Shown: positions 42,236-53,502, counted from the stretch's first letter. The stretch is DNA of 64,000 nt from Hofstenia miamia (GCA_004352715.1 SCFE01000069.1:248188-312187), one strand, 5' to 3'. Translations and numbers: made by a program. Notes: generated by a model not told the origin, from the sequence alone.

Positions 42236-43059
42236 TGAAAAAATAATGTGCTCAATTGATTTGATAATTCTCAGCTCACATACACTCAAGCTTCCACTGT
42301 GTGTGTAATCGTAAATAATGGTGAGCATTGATTTCTCTATCTCTAATTAATTTCTAGTTTAGCTGGTGTTTACAACATATTGTGCACACTTTCTTTCAAT
42401 GTACACTTTACAAAACAGATGTTACAAGTTGAAGTAGATAGGCATTGGGGAAAAACACAGTCTCCATGTTAAAAAACCAAACAGTTAAGCTGTTATCATT
42501 GTTAGGAGCTTAGAGAAGAGACGCAACTTGGTATGGATAATTTCATGTTAAAACATTTTAATCTGCTTTTAGACTATTGCAATTTCTCATCAGTGTTTTC
42601 ACTTTGACATTAAACGGAATCTCTCTCTCAATAGTGAAACATTTTAAAACAATTCCAGTTGTATAAAATTTGTTATTTTTGTATATTACATACATTTGCT
42701 ATTAAAATACATTATAACCCTTATTGCAGTCCCTTCTCAATTTAATTCACATATGCGAGAGTGTGTGTTTATTTAATTTCATTACTAGGCTCTTGTTCCC
42801 ATGGTAAATTCATTGTGTTATTAGAAATTGTTTTTATGACGTGGCATTCATAATACACACACACACAATAGTTGACGTATTTATTCTCTATTTGATTTTG
42901 AAAAAACTGTGTAAATGCATATCTCTTATATCACACTTAGATATAACCTGTTGGACGTTGTATGATTCTTGAGTCTCTTAATCCCCATCAGATGAACAAA
43001 TCTTGTCAAAAATTATCTATGCAGGGGAAACAAAGACGGTGATTGGTAACAATATACAA
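42236..43059. other. unassigned AT-rich DNA
   Basis: No feature is supported apart from a short CA microsatellite (about 42857-42868). Confidence 0.4.
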
Positions 43060-43520
43060 ACTTACATCAACAACATTGACAATGATAAACTAACACAATA
43101 GACAAATTTAATAGTGTGATATACGATTATTATAAGCAGTTTAGAATAAATTACATTTTGTCTTGTTTTAAAAAATGTGGGTTTTACCCCATGCATTTAT
43201 TAAAATATTAGAAATTGCAAGCTGGTTTTTTCTGAAAATTAATGTATTTTATTACTGAAATAAGGTATTACACTTTTTATCAAGTATCATTATCTCTCTG
43301 ATTCAAACATTTGTTATTAAGTTTTACCAATAAAAAAGAAGTATGTAAAGTAAAACATGTAAACTAAATTCATGTGTGATGTGCTACCTCCAATGTCATA
43401 TATGTTAATAAAAAACAAGTATGTAAAGTAAAACGTGTAAACTAAGTTAGACCACATAAATAATAAAAACTAGTAAAAGTGCATGACTATACAAGTTCCA
43501 TGACGTCACTAAAATACCCC
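43060..43520. repeat. dispersed repeat, copy 2, followed by CRE and CCAAT motifs
   Basis: This aligns with 4265-4860. Downstream, TGACGTCA (about 43501) is followed by two CAATCAG motifs at about 43567 and 43607. The same CRE follows copy 1. The block looks like the upstream control region of something, but no ORF follows in an obvious way. Confidence 0.6.
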
Positions 43521-43559
43521 TGGCAATATCCACAGCCCAGCAGAGGTCAAAGACACCCT

Positions 43560-43680
43560 CTCGACCAATCAGAGGAAAGTGGAACCTCTTACAACCCACT
43601 TCTCAATCAATCAGAAAAAAGTGGAACCTCCTTGCCGCAGCCATAACTACTGGTATAGAACTATTATTAATCAGTGGGCG
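43560..43680. promoter_or_regulatory. paired CCAAT-type boxes with duplicated AGTGGAACCTC
   Basis: ACCAATCAGAGGAAAGTGGAACCTC and TCAATCAGAAAAAAGTGGAACC... form a 40-bp direct duplication containing CCAAT/CAATCAG boxes. With the nearby CRE this resembles a promoter. No transcript is known. Confidence 0.35.
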
Positions 43681-43859
43681 TCTTCTCTTTTGCTGGTGAC
43701 AATTCTTTTCTTTAATAGGTGCTGGTGGTGGGATTGACTCTTGCGTTAGAGGATTGTAGTTTTAAGAACGGGTGGTGTATAACTCGTCAAAAAGATTGCC
43801 AAATGATCCAGTTGTTAGTGTTTCAATAAGCATTGCACTTGTAGGCTGAGATCTTTAGA

Positions 43860-45350
43860 GGAACAATTTCACAACAAGGAAAAATAATGAATTTATCCAG
43901 CAATTTACAATGAATATATAGACAGGACTGCCCAATAGGAATAAAATCACGTGATGCATAACCAAGGAAAGTAAATTAGTATATGACCATAGTAAACTAA
44001 TAATAAACTTAGTCAGTGAATAATGACGGGGATGCATGCAGGTCTTTGAGAGGGCAATCTGTTTTGAAAACGATATGCAACCTTTTACATGTAATGTTAG
44101 ATTCAAATCAGGTGTGTGTAGTAGTACTAAACGATGTAGGTATAATTTAAAGCATGTTTTACATGGATTTAAGACGGTTTCACTTTAAAAAAGATTTGTT
44201 TATCCTATCCTAGAACTCAAATTATTTGTAAAAATGTCTTGTTTTTTATTAATACAATTTTTAACTAACAACTGACTGAAACTATGAATTATGTGTTGAT
44301 TTTCGTTTTGTCAGGAGATACATTATTGCTTTGTACTTGTTTTACAAAATGAATATAGATTATCTTATCTTATCTTTATTTATACGTTGATGTAATATTT
44401 CACTAAACTCGTTTTTGGTTTTAACAAATTGTACATATTGATTTTTTCTATTTTCAATATTTTGTTTAATCACATGCACTCTAATTTTACTACTTTTATA
44501 ACTAGTAGCTTATTGAAACTATAAATTATACACATTAATTCTTGCTTTGTTGTGTCAGTTTGATGGTATTTACCAAATATGTATTAAATTTTTCCAAGTT
44601 GGCAGGGTTTGTTATGGTTAAGCGATTTTATAGACATTGATTTCGTTATGTATAATATTACTTTGTATTTTTCTCAATTGGATCTTTTAGATACCACACG
44701 CCTGTATTTTTGCATGAGAATAATACACTATTTACAAACATTTATATGTTTAGAATGGTGAATGCATCACGGAGCTTACAAATTTAACAATTGGAAATCA
44801 TATCTATCAATGGAAAAAATCGTCAACAACTATGAATAACGAATGTGTCATTGTATTTACTCATTACAGTTACAAAAGCAGAAAACCTATGTAATGTATA
44901 CACCTATGCAAAGTCATAAACCAAACAAAGTGAAAAAACATGCAAAAGTCGACAAAGCAGTGAAAGCAGAAAACCCATGTAATGTATACATCCATGCAAA
45001 GTCATAAACCAAATAAAGTAAAAAATGTGCAAAGTCAAGAAAAGATGTATCAGTCTACAAACATGTACAACCCAAAAAATTGCATTCAAAGCTGACAAAA
45101 GATGTAACAGTCTACAATGTGTACAGTCATGAAAAATCCGTATATAATAAAAGAAATGAAGAGAGAGAAGATCGTTGTGTAAAACTAATATATAATAATA
45201 TTGTATATTGAAACGCATGTGTGTGTATAAATTATATTAATAACATTGCATGTATAATTTTTAGGAAAACAAAATTGTGCCTTTATGTGTAAAACCTTGT
45301 TTATTTTTAATGTGTAAGTCTATATTTCATACATTTGCTCATCTTTATGA
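43860..45350. repeat. repeat-rich DNA with several short tandem duplications
   Basis: No gene is supported. 43955-44100 shares phrases with the 46.9-47.2 kb repeats (ACTTAGTCAGxxAATAATG and ACATGTAATG). A short (TCTTA)n tail near 44356-44385 resembles the 3' end of the non-LTR family, so this may be a very short copy. Two near-copies of about 91 bp (GCAGAAAACCyATGTAATGT) start near 44877 and 44968, followed by a smaller duplication (AAAAGATGTAxCAGTCTACA). Confidence 0.5.
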
Positions 45351-45356
45351 ATAACC

Positions 45357-46758
45357 CTCTGCAACCCAATTTGGATTTAGAAGAAGTTTTTCAACGAATG
45401 ATGCACTTATCCAGGCAACAGAGAACTGGCGAAATTCATTGGATGATCAACAATATGTTGCTATTGCATGCTTAGATCTCTCTAAGGCATTTGATTCAAT
45501 CGACCATGACATACTAATAAAAAAACTAAAACGTATGGGATTCTCCCTCGATAGTACTAGTTTAATTGCGAGTTTCTTAAGTAATAGGAAACAACGAGTT
45601 AAAATCAACTCAGTACTTTCAGACTGGCTGTATATTGAAAAAGGTGTTCCGCAAGGAACCATTCTTGGACCTCTTCTGTTTAATATCTATGTCAATGATA
45701 TGAACTTTTATACTAATTGCAATCTTATACAATATGCAGACGATACCTGTATATTTTCCGCCAACAAGTCATTAGATGTTGCAATAAAAAAAGTGGAATC
45801 CAACTGCCAGTCACTAAGCCATTATTTTTCTATGCACAAATTACGCATTAATGCCGAGAAAACGCAATTTTGTATAATGAACCCCTTTTTCAACAATAAC
45901 TTGCATACAAATAAAAATTTGACTATAAAAAATGCAATTATTTCTACAAGTGATACTTTCAAATATTTAGGAATAATAATTGACTCAAAACTTTCTTTTT
46001 CCGAGCACATTAAATCTACACAGAAAAAAATTGCTGCTGGCATAAGAACTATTTCTCAGGTTGCTGACCTATTACCTCCTCATGCAATAATTCAGCTATT
46101 CCACGCATTTGTTATGAGCCACCTAAATTACGGGAGTGTACTATTTTCAAATTTGAGCACATCATTGATAAATAAACTTCAGCTGCAATATAAATGGGCT
46201 TTAAATGTTTGCAAAAGAAATTCTAGTAACACCAAAAATTATATTTTGGAAACGTGTCCTTCTCCTCAACAATTAATACAAATCAATATTGCTACATTAT
46301 TTTTCAAAGCTGCTAACGAAATTCCGCCTTATGATAAGATAAATCTCCCTGAATTCAAGAAAACTTTCAATAGACGGTCTAAGAAATATGTTGTCACTAG
46401 GTTCAGACGTAAAGTCAAAGAAAATTCATTTTTAAACGTAGCCACAAGGCAATGGAATAATCTACCTAACGAAATTAAGCATATTACAAAACTGAAAGAA
46501 TTCCGAAATAGTGTGAAAAGATTTATTCTTAAGCAAAAATTCATCTCAGGAAGATCTTGGACAGGGTACAAATTCTATAATAGCAATTACACAATTACTA
46601 GAATGTAGACTTATTCTTAGCCTTCTTAGCAATGTATAGGTTTGTAAATAGTATGATTTTGTTTTATTTTTTTTAATGACGCTATTTTGAGAAGCCATCA
46701 GTTTGTATTAATTGCTTTACCTTCTCTTAATAAAGATTGTCTTATCTTATCTTATCTT
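45357..46758 (+). mobile_element. 5'-truncated non-LTR retrotransposon, intact RT C-terminal half (Jockey/CR1-like)
   Basis: The element starts at CTCTGCAACC and ends with TAATAAAGATTGTCTTATC and a (TCTTA)n tail. A short ATAACC occurs at both ends (45351-45356 and 46759-46764), consistent with a target duplication. It aligns with the decayed copy at 10.1-12.1 kb, which extends the RT a little further upstream. Truncation plus tail is typical of target-primed reverse transcription. Confidence 0.85.
45372..46608 (+). CDS. reverse transcriptase C-terminal half, open to its stop
   Basis: The frame is uninterrupted from within QFGFRRSFSTNDALIQ through LDLSKAFDSIDHDIL (first catalytic Asp), KGVPQGTILGPLLFNIYVND and the catalytic QYADDTCIF to KYLGIIIDSKLSF. 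It then covers the thumb and the tail (FILKQKFISGRSWTGYKFYN) to a stop at 46606-46608. All catalytic Asp residues are present. There is no start codon or endonuclease because the copy is 5'-truncated, so it is not expected to be expressed as a full protein. It is the youngest-looking copy of its family in the window. Confidence 0.85.
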
Positions 46759-46909
46759 ATAACCAAGTGTTTACTTTTCTGAAAACTAGTTTGCTTTTAT
46801 CATATATTACACCTATAATATCAAGTTTAATGAAAAAAATTTCTCATTTTATGTATTTGGATATTAGCAAAACATGGAATTTTTTACAATGAAATAGCAG
46901 TGTAGTTGA

Positions 46910-47270
46910 AAACAAAATGTAGCGTTTGTATCTAATGTAATGATTCCGAAAACGTATTAAGCATTGCACATAGAACTGGTTAAACAGTCAAAATATATGG
47001 AAAAATTGTTATGGATAAACTTAGTCAGCAATAATGTCAGGACATGTATGCGAACCTGTGATATTTTGAAAAACGAAATGTAGCCTTTTAGATGTAATGT
47101 GTTAAACATTGTACATTGACCCTGAAAGCAGTCGCAATATATGGAAAATTTTTTATGGATAGGAAAAATATTAGTCAGTAATGCATTATCACAAATGCGA
47201 TGTAAACCCTATTAACCATTTAATGTATAAAAATGTATGCATGTAAACCAAATAACGTGTGGTATGGCTA
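46910..47270. repeat. two-unit tandem repeat of about 160 bp
   Basis: Units beginning GTAGCxTTTxxATxTAATG at about 46918 and 47082 share TATATGGAAAAxTT, ATGGATAxxxxxATTAGTCAG and AATAATG phrases. A related stretch is at 43955-44100. Confidence 0.55.
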
Positions 47271-47417
47271 CATGTAATATAAATCAGTAGATGAATCAGA
47301 CCCCATATAAATGTCACAAAATTGATTCACTCTGTAAATGTCACAAAGCATTGAATCACTAATTAAACTGCTCCTTGAAATTCATTAGTCAGAACAGAAA
47401 ACTTAATAATGTCAAGT

Positions 47418-47520
47418 ATGTGACGTCACTAATTAAACTGCCATTGATATCAGTGGGTCAGCCAAATGTTACGAGAACTTCAGGTTGTCCCAATATAAAA
47501 GGCCCTCACTTATTATAACT
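47418..47520 (+). promoter_or_regulatory. CRE plus TATA-box promoter-like sequence
   Basis: TGACGTCAC (47421) is followed about 75 bp downstream by AATATAAAAGGCCCTC (about 47490), a good TATA box context. The repeated phrase ACTAATTAAACTGC lies at 47357 and 47427. No ORF of convincing length follows within 1 kb. Confidence 0.4.
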
Positions 47521-47559
47521 ACTAGTTTGTGCAACACATATTCAAATCGTGTAATTGTT

Positions 47560-48574
47560 CTTTCAATTTTCTATTATTCAATCTCTCATGCATGGGTTGT
47601 AAAGTGATGCTTTATATGGCAGGGAAAGAGGAAATTTAAGTGACGTTATGCAACCCAGAGATGTATCTATTTCACAAGTAGCAAATTTTGTAAATATATG
47701 AAAATAAAAAAATGTTGGTAAACATTACTTTTTAGCCTGCCACACAAAAAAGTAATTTTGACATACATAATATTACTAGTTGTTTTAGTAGATATGAAAT
47801 TAAGACAAATATGATGTACCATCATCTGAAATGAAAACACAAATGGTCTGAAGTTTTTATAAATGCATTTATTAACTGTTAAAAAATGATACTATTAATT
47901 ATAAATGATATTCCGAATAGTGCAATGGGGCAAACTTTAAAATGCCTCAAACTCAAGTCTGTAAAATATTAAAGCAATTCTTTTGATAATAAATTTGAAA
48001 TGCACTTTTTCAAAAGAAAGGATCAAGAATTTGCATACATACTAAACAAACGCAGTTTTAAATAAATTTAATTGATTTTAAATTGATAACTGAATATATG
48101 TTAGCTTTGCAAGACAATTTTATAAAATATTTAAATATTTCAAAACATTTGCAAAACAATCTAAAAGAACAAAAACGCGTTTGTGAAATTACAAATTGAA
48201 ACATTTAATCAAAATAGAAGCCCTTTTTACAAATACAAATAACTAAAACAAAATCTTTGATGAATTCAAGCCTAAAACACAAGCAATATAAATGAACATA
48301 TAGGGAAGTGTCCAGAAACTATTTTAACATTAAAGATTATTCCAAAGAGAATGAAAATAATAAATAGGTCACATTAAATTCTAGTGGTAAAATATGTTGC
48401 CCCAAAATTACGTCTTTTTTGAATGGCAAATTGTAATTTAAACATTTTACAAATACATGGTATTTATCAAAAATATGATTGAAATAATATGCTACATCTG
48501 GAAGAAAACTAGAATAGGAAAAACTATCAATCAGTGGCAACTGCTGCAATTGAAGAAATCAATAACCTACACAA
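47560..48574. other. unassigned AT-rich DNA
   Basis: No gene or repeat is recognised. It may include 3' UTR or downstream DNA of the minus-strand YIPF6 gene. Confidence 0.4.
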
Positions 48575-48582
48575 ATTCCAGG

Positions 48583-48805
48583 CAGGGGCGTACCCAGGAT
48601 TTTCTGACAGGGGGACATCATCACCATTACCCAATGCCGAGGCAAAGCCCCGCGAAAAATTTTGAAAATATATAGAAAATATATCCTAGATTTTAAATTT
48701 TTCAATTTTTTTACGAAAATTTTTTTGATTTATCCAGTCAAAATCAAATTTGGAAACCTGACGGGGGGGGACATTCCACCGTGCCCCCCCCTGTTTACGC
48801 CATTG
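48583..48805. mobile_element. hAT-type MITE (223 bp) with 8-bp TSD
   Basis: The element is flanked by ATTCCAGG at 48575-48582 and 48806-48813. Its ends, CAGGGGCGTACCCAGG and (reverse-complemented) CAATGGCGTAAACAGG, match at 12 of 16 positions. CA-ended TIRs plus 8-bp TSD are typical of hAT elements. Internal poly-G/C runs are present. It sits about 110 bp beyond the YIPF6 stop, probably in its 3' UTR. Confidence 0.8.
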
Positions 48806-48917
48806 ATTCCAGGGTAGAAGTAAAACTTCCATGCACCTTTGATAACAAAATAAAATGGTATCACATAACATCTAGAACCAAAATTTTATGTAGGAAATTT
48901 ATTAGCCTTATTTTATA

Positions 48918-49118
48918 TTAACTGCAAAGTATTACCTGTGTGGTTGTAGCAACCAGCCAACTTATTGCAAAGTAAAACAGAACCACAGGATAAAGAATGA
49001 GAGCTCTTCTACCTTCTGGCTGACGACATTCGCACATAAACGCCGTAGATGCTAATGAAGCCCACACAAACGCACAGCCCACTACAGAAATTTGAACAAC
49101 ATTCACCAGACTGGAAAC
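48918..49118 (-). CDS. YIPF6: YIPF6-like protein, last coding exon
   Basis: Minus-strand exon: acceptor TTTTATTTTTAG at 49119-49130, coding from GTT TCC AGT at 49118 to TAA at 48918-48920. It encodes two membrane segments around ASLASTAFMCEC, then RRALILYPVVLFYFAISWLV, a hallmark of the C-terminus of YIPF6 (Yip1 domain family, multi-pass Golgi/ER membrane proteins that act with Rab GTPases in trafficking). The product could end VATTTQVILCS, or a donor GTAATA after CAG at 48939 could extend it, but known family members end about here. The phase matches the upstream exon (0/0). Confidence 0.85.
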   Translation of the reverse strand, partial: VSSLVNVVQISVVGCAFVWASLASTAFMCECRQPEGRRALILYPVVLFYFAISWLVATTTQVILCS

Positions 49119-49292
49119 CTAAAAATAAAATATTTAAATGAAAGTGGGAATTTTAGACTTGAATTTATAGAGGAAATTGCATATATTCGTTAATTAACCT
49201 CATTAGATGGCAAAACAGTCCGCAAAAACGATATTGAACTGTTATTTCTATACATGACGGGTATAAGGTTAATAATATATACAAGAAATATA

Positions 49293-50418
49293 CCGTAAAA
49301 TGGGGGTAATTCGGACACCTGGTCACCTTTTATCTTTAATCGACTAATGAAAATTGTTAGATGCTTCTAGTGAGACTGAAATGCATTTTTTTAGTTAGAT
49401 ATACATTAATCAACTGACATTTATCAATAGACGCGAAAATTTTTTTTCAGTGTATTCACAGCTAAATTATATTTGAAATTCAAAAAAGTCGAAAAAACAA
49501 ATGTTTTATAAGGTTTGATCTACCACAGATCTTGCGGAAGTACCATTAGAAACCCTTACTAATTTAGTCAGCTGGTCAGTTGTTATATCCAAATACAGAG
49601 AGAGATACTGGATAACTACCACACGGGGTCGCGAGTAAGAGGTGAAATTCCAAAAACGCAATTTCCAGTGCTACTGAGTGAGCTGTGGCTGAAGCTACAT
49701 TCAAATGTCTCGACAAATCTTCGGTCCGGATTTCGTGCGACTGGATTGCACTCCAGAGATCCAATCCAGCTGCTGAAGTATCTTTCAGATGAGCAAGTTC
49801 TGACGGAGCTGTGATCGCCAGACAGATTGATTCCGTCTTGATTAATGTGCTGAAGACAAACAGAGGTGCTGGATAAGTTACCTCGAGAGGACGTGAATCA
49901 AAAGTAGCGGCGGAGAAGAAGACAGAGCTCAGTGCAGGGCGAGGGCAGGGAAGAAGAATAGGACGCGGACGAGGACAGTACAGTAGCATGAGAGATGAAG
50001 AACATTCAAGTTCGTCGTCCTCAAGTGATGAAGACGACACATGCGCCTTTATGAAGTCCAGTGAACCGGCCTGGTTCTGTGTCAAGTGCAATGGAAGAAG
50101 TGTTGATCCATTTTCGAGTGTACAAAGACTCATTTTAACTTCAGTTTGCAACATTTGCATTTGATTTAGATCGTTTCTGTTCAATTTGACATATAAAACT
50201 TGTTGGCGTCCGAATTACCACATTTTTTCTTTTTTTAAGTACCCTCGTAGGAATTATGCAGATAAATTTCTACAAGGCTTGAGGTTACCGGGTCATTACA
50301 TATTATAAATAACGTCCCATTTGCGGTTCATGTAGGATTATAGAATCATAGCATCATTAAAAATGACAAAAAATTTAAAAAATCCTCATTAAGGTGTCCG
50401 AATTACGTCATTTTACGG
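49293..50418 (+). mobile_element. pogo-type DNA transposon, internally deleted (1126 bp)
   Basis: Inverted ends CCGTAAAATGGGGG... (49293) and ...CATTTTACGG (50418) share GTAATTCGGACACCT over about 27 bp. TA precedes the left end, as expected for a TA target; the right side reads AA. A second copy of the CCGAATTACC motif occurs internally near 50205. It carries the C-terminal part of a pogo/Tigger-like transposase. It lies in the YIPF6 intron. The 202-codon minus-strand frame at 49576-50184 is antisense to the transposase remnant and is not a gene. Confidence 0.75.
49644..50110 (+). pseudogene. pogo/Tigger transposase C-terminal remnant
   Basis: A 56-codon frame (49644-49814) encodes IPKTQFPVLLSELWLKLH, then NLRSGFRATGLHSRDPIQLL. 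This matches the segment near the C-terminus of pogo/Tigger transposases, where F..LL and L..GFRATG are conserved. It stops at TGA 49812-49814. Further frames to about 50110 give a GRGRGRGQ tract, a Ser/Asp run SSSSSSDEDD and a Cys pair WFCVKC. The DDE catalytic core and DNA-binding domain are absent. The identification rests on motif recognition. Confidence 0.65.
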
Positions 50419-50560
50419 AAATGACTGATTTATCAGAATTTAAGAAATAAACTATTGGAATAGTTGCACGTCAGTATTTCAGCCACAGATATAAAATAAC
50501 GTATAAAGCACATCCTTTATAATTAAATGTAATAAAAACACATAAACGATGGGTGCAAAC

Positions 50561-50737
50561 CTTGACTAAACTAAGAATATGACAGATGATAAGAGCAAAA
50601 ACTAGTGGTAATTGACAATACCCCAAGACGCAGAGTGACTGAAAAAACGATATTGACCCTCGTAACAGCTTGGTGTTTAGAGTTACAATGAAACTACCGA
50701 ATGTAGTGAGGAGGAATACACCAGTGAACCCAGGACC
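50561..50737 (-). CDS. YIPF6: YIPF6-like protein, penultimate exon
   Basis: Minus-strand exon of 177 bp (59 codons): acceptor TGTTTAG ends at 50738, donor AAG|GTTTGC at 50560. It encodes GPGFTGVFLLTTFGSF, TLNTKLLRGSISFFQSLCVL and GYCQLPLVFALIICHIL. The SFFQSLCVLGYC segment is diagnostic of YIPF6 within the Yip1 family. Two or three membrane helices are present. It joins in phase 0 to the exon at 48918-49118 across an intron that holds the pogo element. Earlier exons were not found up to 64 kb and may be in gaps or beyond the window. Confidence 0.9.
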
Positions 50738-50739
50738 CT

Positions 50740-51470
50740 AAACATATGATCCGTTATTAAAGATAAAGTTTATGCAATATATATTATGTAGAAATAAAAA
50801 GACAGTTGTCTTCCACACTTAATTATAAATTATTGTGAAATTGCGTCATCATCCAATGTTTTAAAACAGAAAATAATGGGAGTATTACAAAACTGGTTGA
50901 TTTTCTAGTTAATATCTAGAAGTAGGTTTTACTTCAGGATATATATTTATTTTAATCATAACTAAACCTCATTTCAATATTTATATGTTCTTGATTATTA
51001 AATCTATAGAATAGAAAGAATTTTATGCCGGGTGAACAGCTGTTTTTCAAATTTTAAAGAAATATTAGAATATACATGACAATAAACTAATGCACCGTAA
51101 ATTCTGTTTGACACTTAGTTCGCAAAATTGTAATAGATTAAAAACATTAAGGCTTACGAGCCAAATATTTCAGAGATGTCCACCCAAAGTTAGTTAATAT
51201 TTTTAATAGTCGTAGTAGTAGTTATTATGTCGATAACGTTTGCAGAAACAAGAAACAGTAATATAACTGAAATGATCCATAATAAAGTAAAAATCACTGC
51301 CGAGATAAATATTGCTAACATAATGAATGCCGTTTTCATAAATATGCATCAATAGAAAGGAGACAAAAAACATTATGAAAATATCACAGAAATTGTAAGT
51401 TCAACAATCTATTTTAATTTTATAACAGAATACGAAGGCAAGCAACATATCCTCGAAATTAATGATAAGA
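50740..51470. other. unassigned AT-rich DNA upstream of YIPF6 exon
   Basis: No upstream YIPF6 exon is recognised here. It is probably intron. Confidence 0.4.
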
Positions 51471-52812
51471 AATCAAAAAGTCCTAGGCCTGTGCCCAACT
51501 TCATTTTCAAAATTGTACTTTTGCGTACCCTTCCTCTATTGACATTTATATTACATAATTGTATTTGTCACTCCCACATCCCTAGAATTCTAAAATATGC
51601 TATTGTAACATCAGTGTTTAAAGGAAAAAATTACCAAAATCCCTTCAACTATCGTCCTATATCTGTGTCACATATGTTTGCAAAAATATTAGAAAAAATC
51701 TGTACAAGCAAATGTATATATGTACTTGAATGACAACGCCTGTATTAGTTTCACACCGTTTGGATTCCAAAATATACTCTCATCTGTAGATGCCTTAATG
51801 TATGCAACGGAACATTGGAGAGATGCAGTAAATAAATCTTTATATGTTGGTATATGTTTTTTAGATCTGTCCAAAGCGTTCGACGCTATGTGCCAATAAA
51901 TATTGTTAAGAAAACTGCATAGGTATGGTTTCAGCAAGAAGCCCATTAATCTAATACATAGTTTTCTTTGTAATCGATATCAAACTGTAAAAAAATAATA
52001 AGTACTCTGACCCGCTCCTAATAAATAACGGAATACCACAAGGTTCCATACTTGGCCCGCTGCTGTTCATATTATATATGAATGATGTTAGGGATGTCAT
52101 CAATTACTGCAGTATGGTTTAATATGCAGATGACACCGCATTGTATTGTCCTGGCAAGGATAAACAATCCGTTCTAAACAAACTAAATAACGAATTATCT
52201 CAGATTAAGCTTTGGATTGACAGAAATAAACTAACTCTAAATTTAGAAAAATGCTGCAACCACAATCGGAAAATCTGTCTGTAAAAATTGATGACTATCA
52301 AATTAAAGTTAGTGATGTTGCTAATTATCTTGGAGCCGGAATCAATGCGTCTCTGAGTTTTAAAAATTTAATCAATGGAAAAATGTCTAAAATTGCACAC
52401 TTCAATTCTACCATTAGACATTTTTCAAAATGTTTGCCACAAGATTTATTAATTAGATACAATAGAAGCAAAGTATACGGCATAGTAGGGTATGGATCAA
52501 TATTCTACAACAATGAACACAAGTTAACTTGGAAAAGTAATTAATTGGACACCCGAATTGATTGTTAAAATTCCACGATTTACACAAGGGACTAAATACT
52601 ATATTGATTTCAAAATCTTGAAAGCCACAAATTATGTAAGCTATTTAACATTAGTGAACTTCGTTGGCATAGTATCTTCAACCAATATCACCTTTCCAAT
52701 CTCACTGCTAAACCAAAACCTTGGATTCAACAAAAGACGCTCACAATATATAACAATAAAAAATAGATATGGCACTAACAGAATTTTTCTCAAGAAGAGC
52801 AAACATATTTAA
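51470..52812 (+). mobile_element. decayed non-LTR retrotransposon RT
   Basis: Frames read NPFNYRPISVSHMFAKILEK (51491-51733), FLDLSKAFDAM (about 51855), [20 protein letters not shown] (about 52030), YADDTALYC (about 52120), then NYLGAGINASLSF and a thumb (52251-52544) and a C-terminal part to 52812. These are RT motifs in order, so it is a CR1/Jockey-like element, but stops and frameshifts occur in most intervals. It is distinct from the 45-kb family. It is on the plus strand, opposite to YIPF6. Confidence 0.8.
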
Positions 52813-53198
52813 TGAATTGCGATAGTCTCTATATTCAAAAAATACTCTTAAAGATTATTTTTTCAATATAATGTGGTATCAAAGGACTACTCCTCCAATT
52901 TTAAAGTACCTTAAGTTCGTATTTTCCTAAATTTTCTTGCAAAATATATAGAATCAGTCAATACATTTCTTATTTTATTTGTTATTATAATTTAATTAGC
53001 TTACATTGAAATATATGTATAAAATGTACTGGTAATATTTATTGAACCCAGTGGAAAAAAAATTCAAAAAAAATTTTGACTAGAATATGAACGTAAAATT
53101 AGTGATCAAGATATCTTGAACAGAAAGGAATGAATTGATTTCTACGTATTTCCAAATTGATATTTTCCATTGCAAAGTGGGTTGAGAACCATAACCGA

Positions 53199-53480
53199 TT
53201 AATGCTTTCTGGAACAATGCAATAGCTTATGACATGTCCTATACTTTAGAGTGATCTTCCCAGAGGATGAACCGGATATGATACATTCGGCTCTGTTACA
53301 AATTATCTGAAGTCTTTTATTCAGGTAATCCGGCAATACAACAAACAGGCGCAGAACAGTATTCCAAGATGAAACAGGTGGTTGCTTGAAAAATAATGTT
53401 GAGTTCTTTAGCTTCAACAAATTTGCGGAATAAGCTGAGTGCATATAATCGCTGGGATGATTTACATATAATATAGTCAA
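53199..53480 (-). mobile_element. non-LTR RT C-terminal fragment (minus)
   Basis: The 93-codon frame contains SSWNTVLRLFVVLPDYLNKR and LQIICNRAECIISGS, the LPxYLxxRLQxxxNRA motif found after the thumb of CR1/Jockey RTs. Only this part is present. The M at its 5' end is not a meaningful start. Confidence 0.6.
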
Positions 53481-53502
53481 TGTGACAGTTTCATTTCAGA
53501 TT

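Noticed and set aside
44904-45218. 104-codon minus-strand ORF
   Set aside because: It falls on short tandem repeats and has no recognisable motif.
49576-50184. 202-codon minus-strand ORF
   Set aside because: It is antisense to a recognisable pogo transposase C-terminal block and has repeat-like composition.
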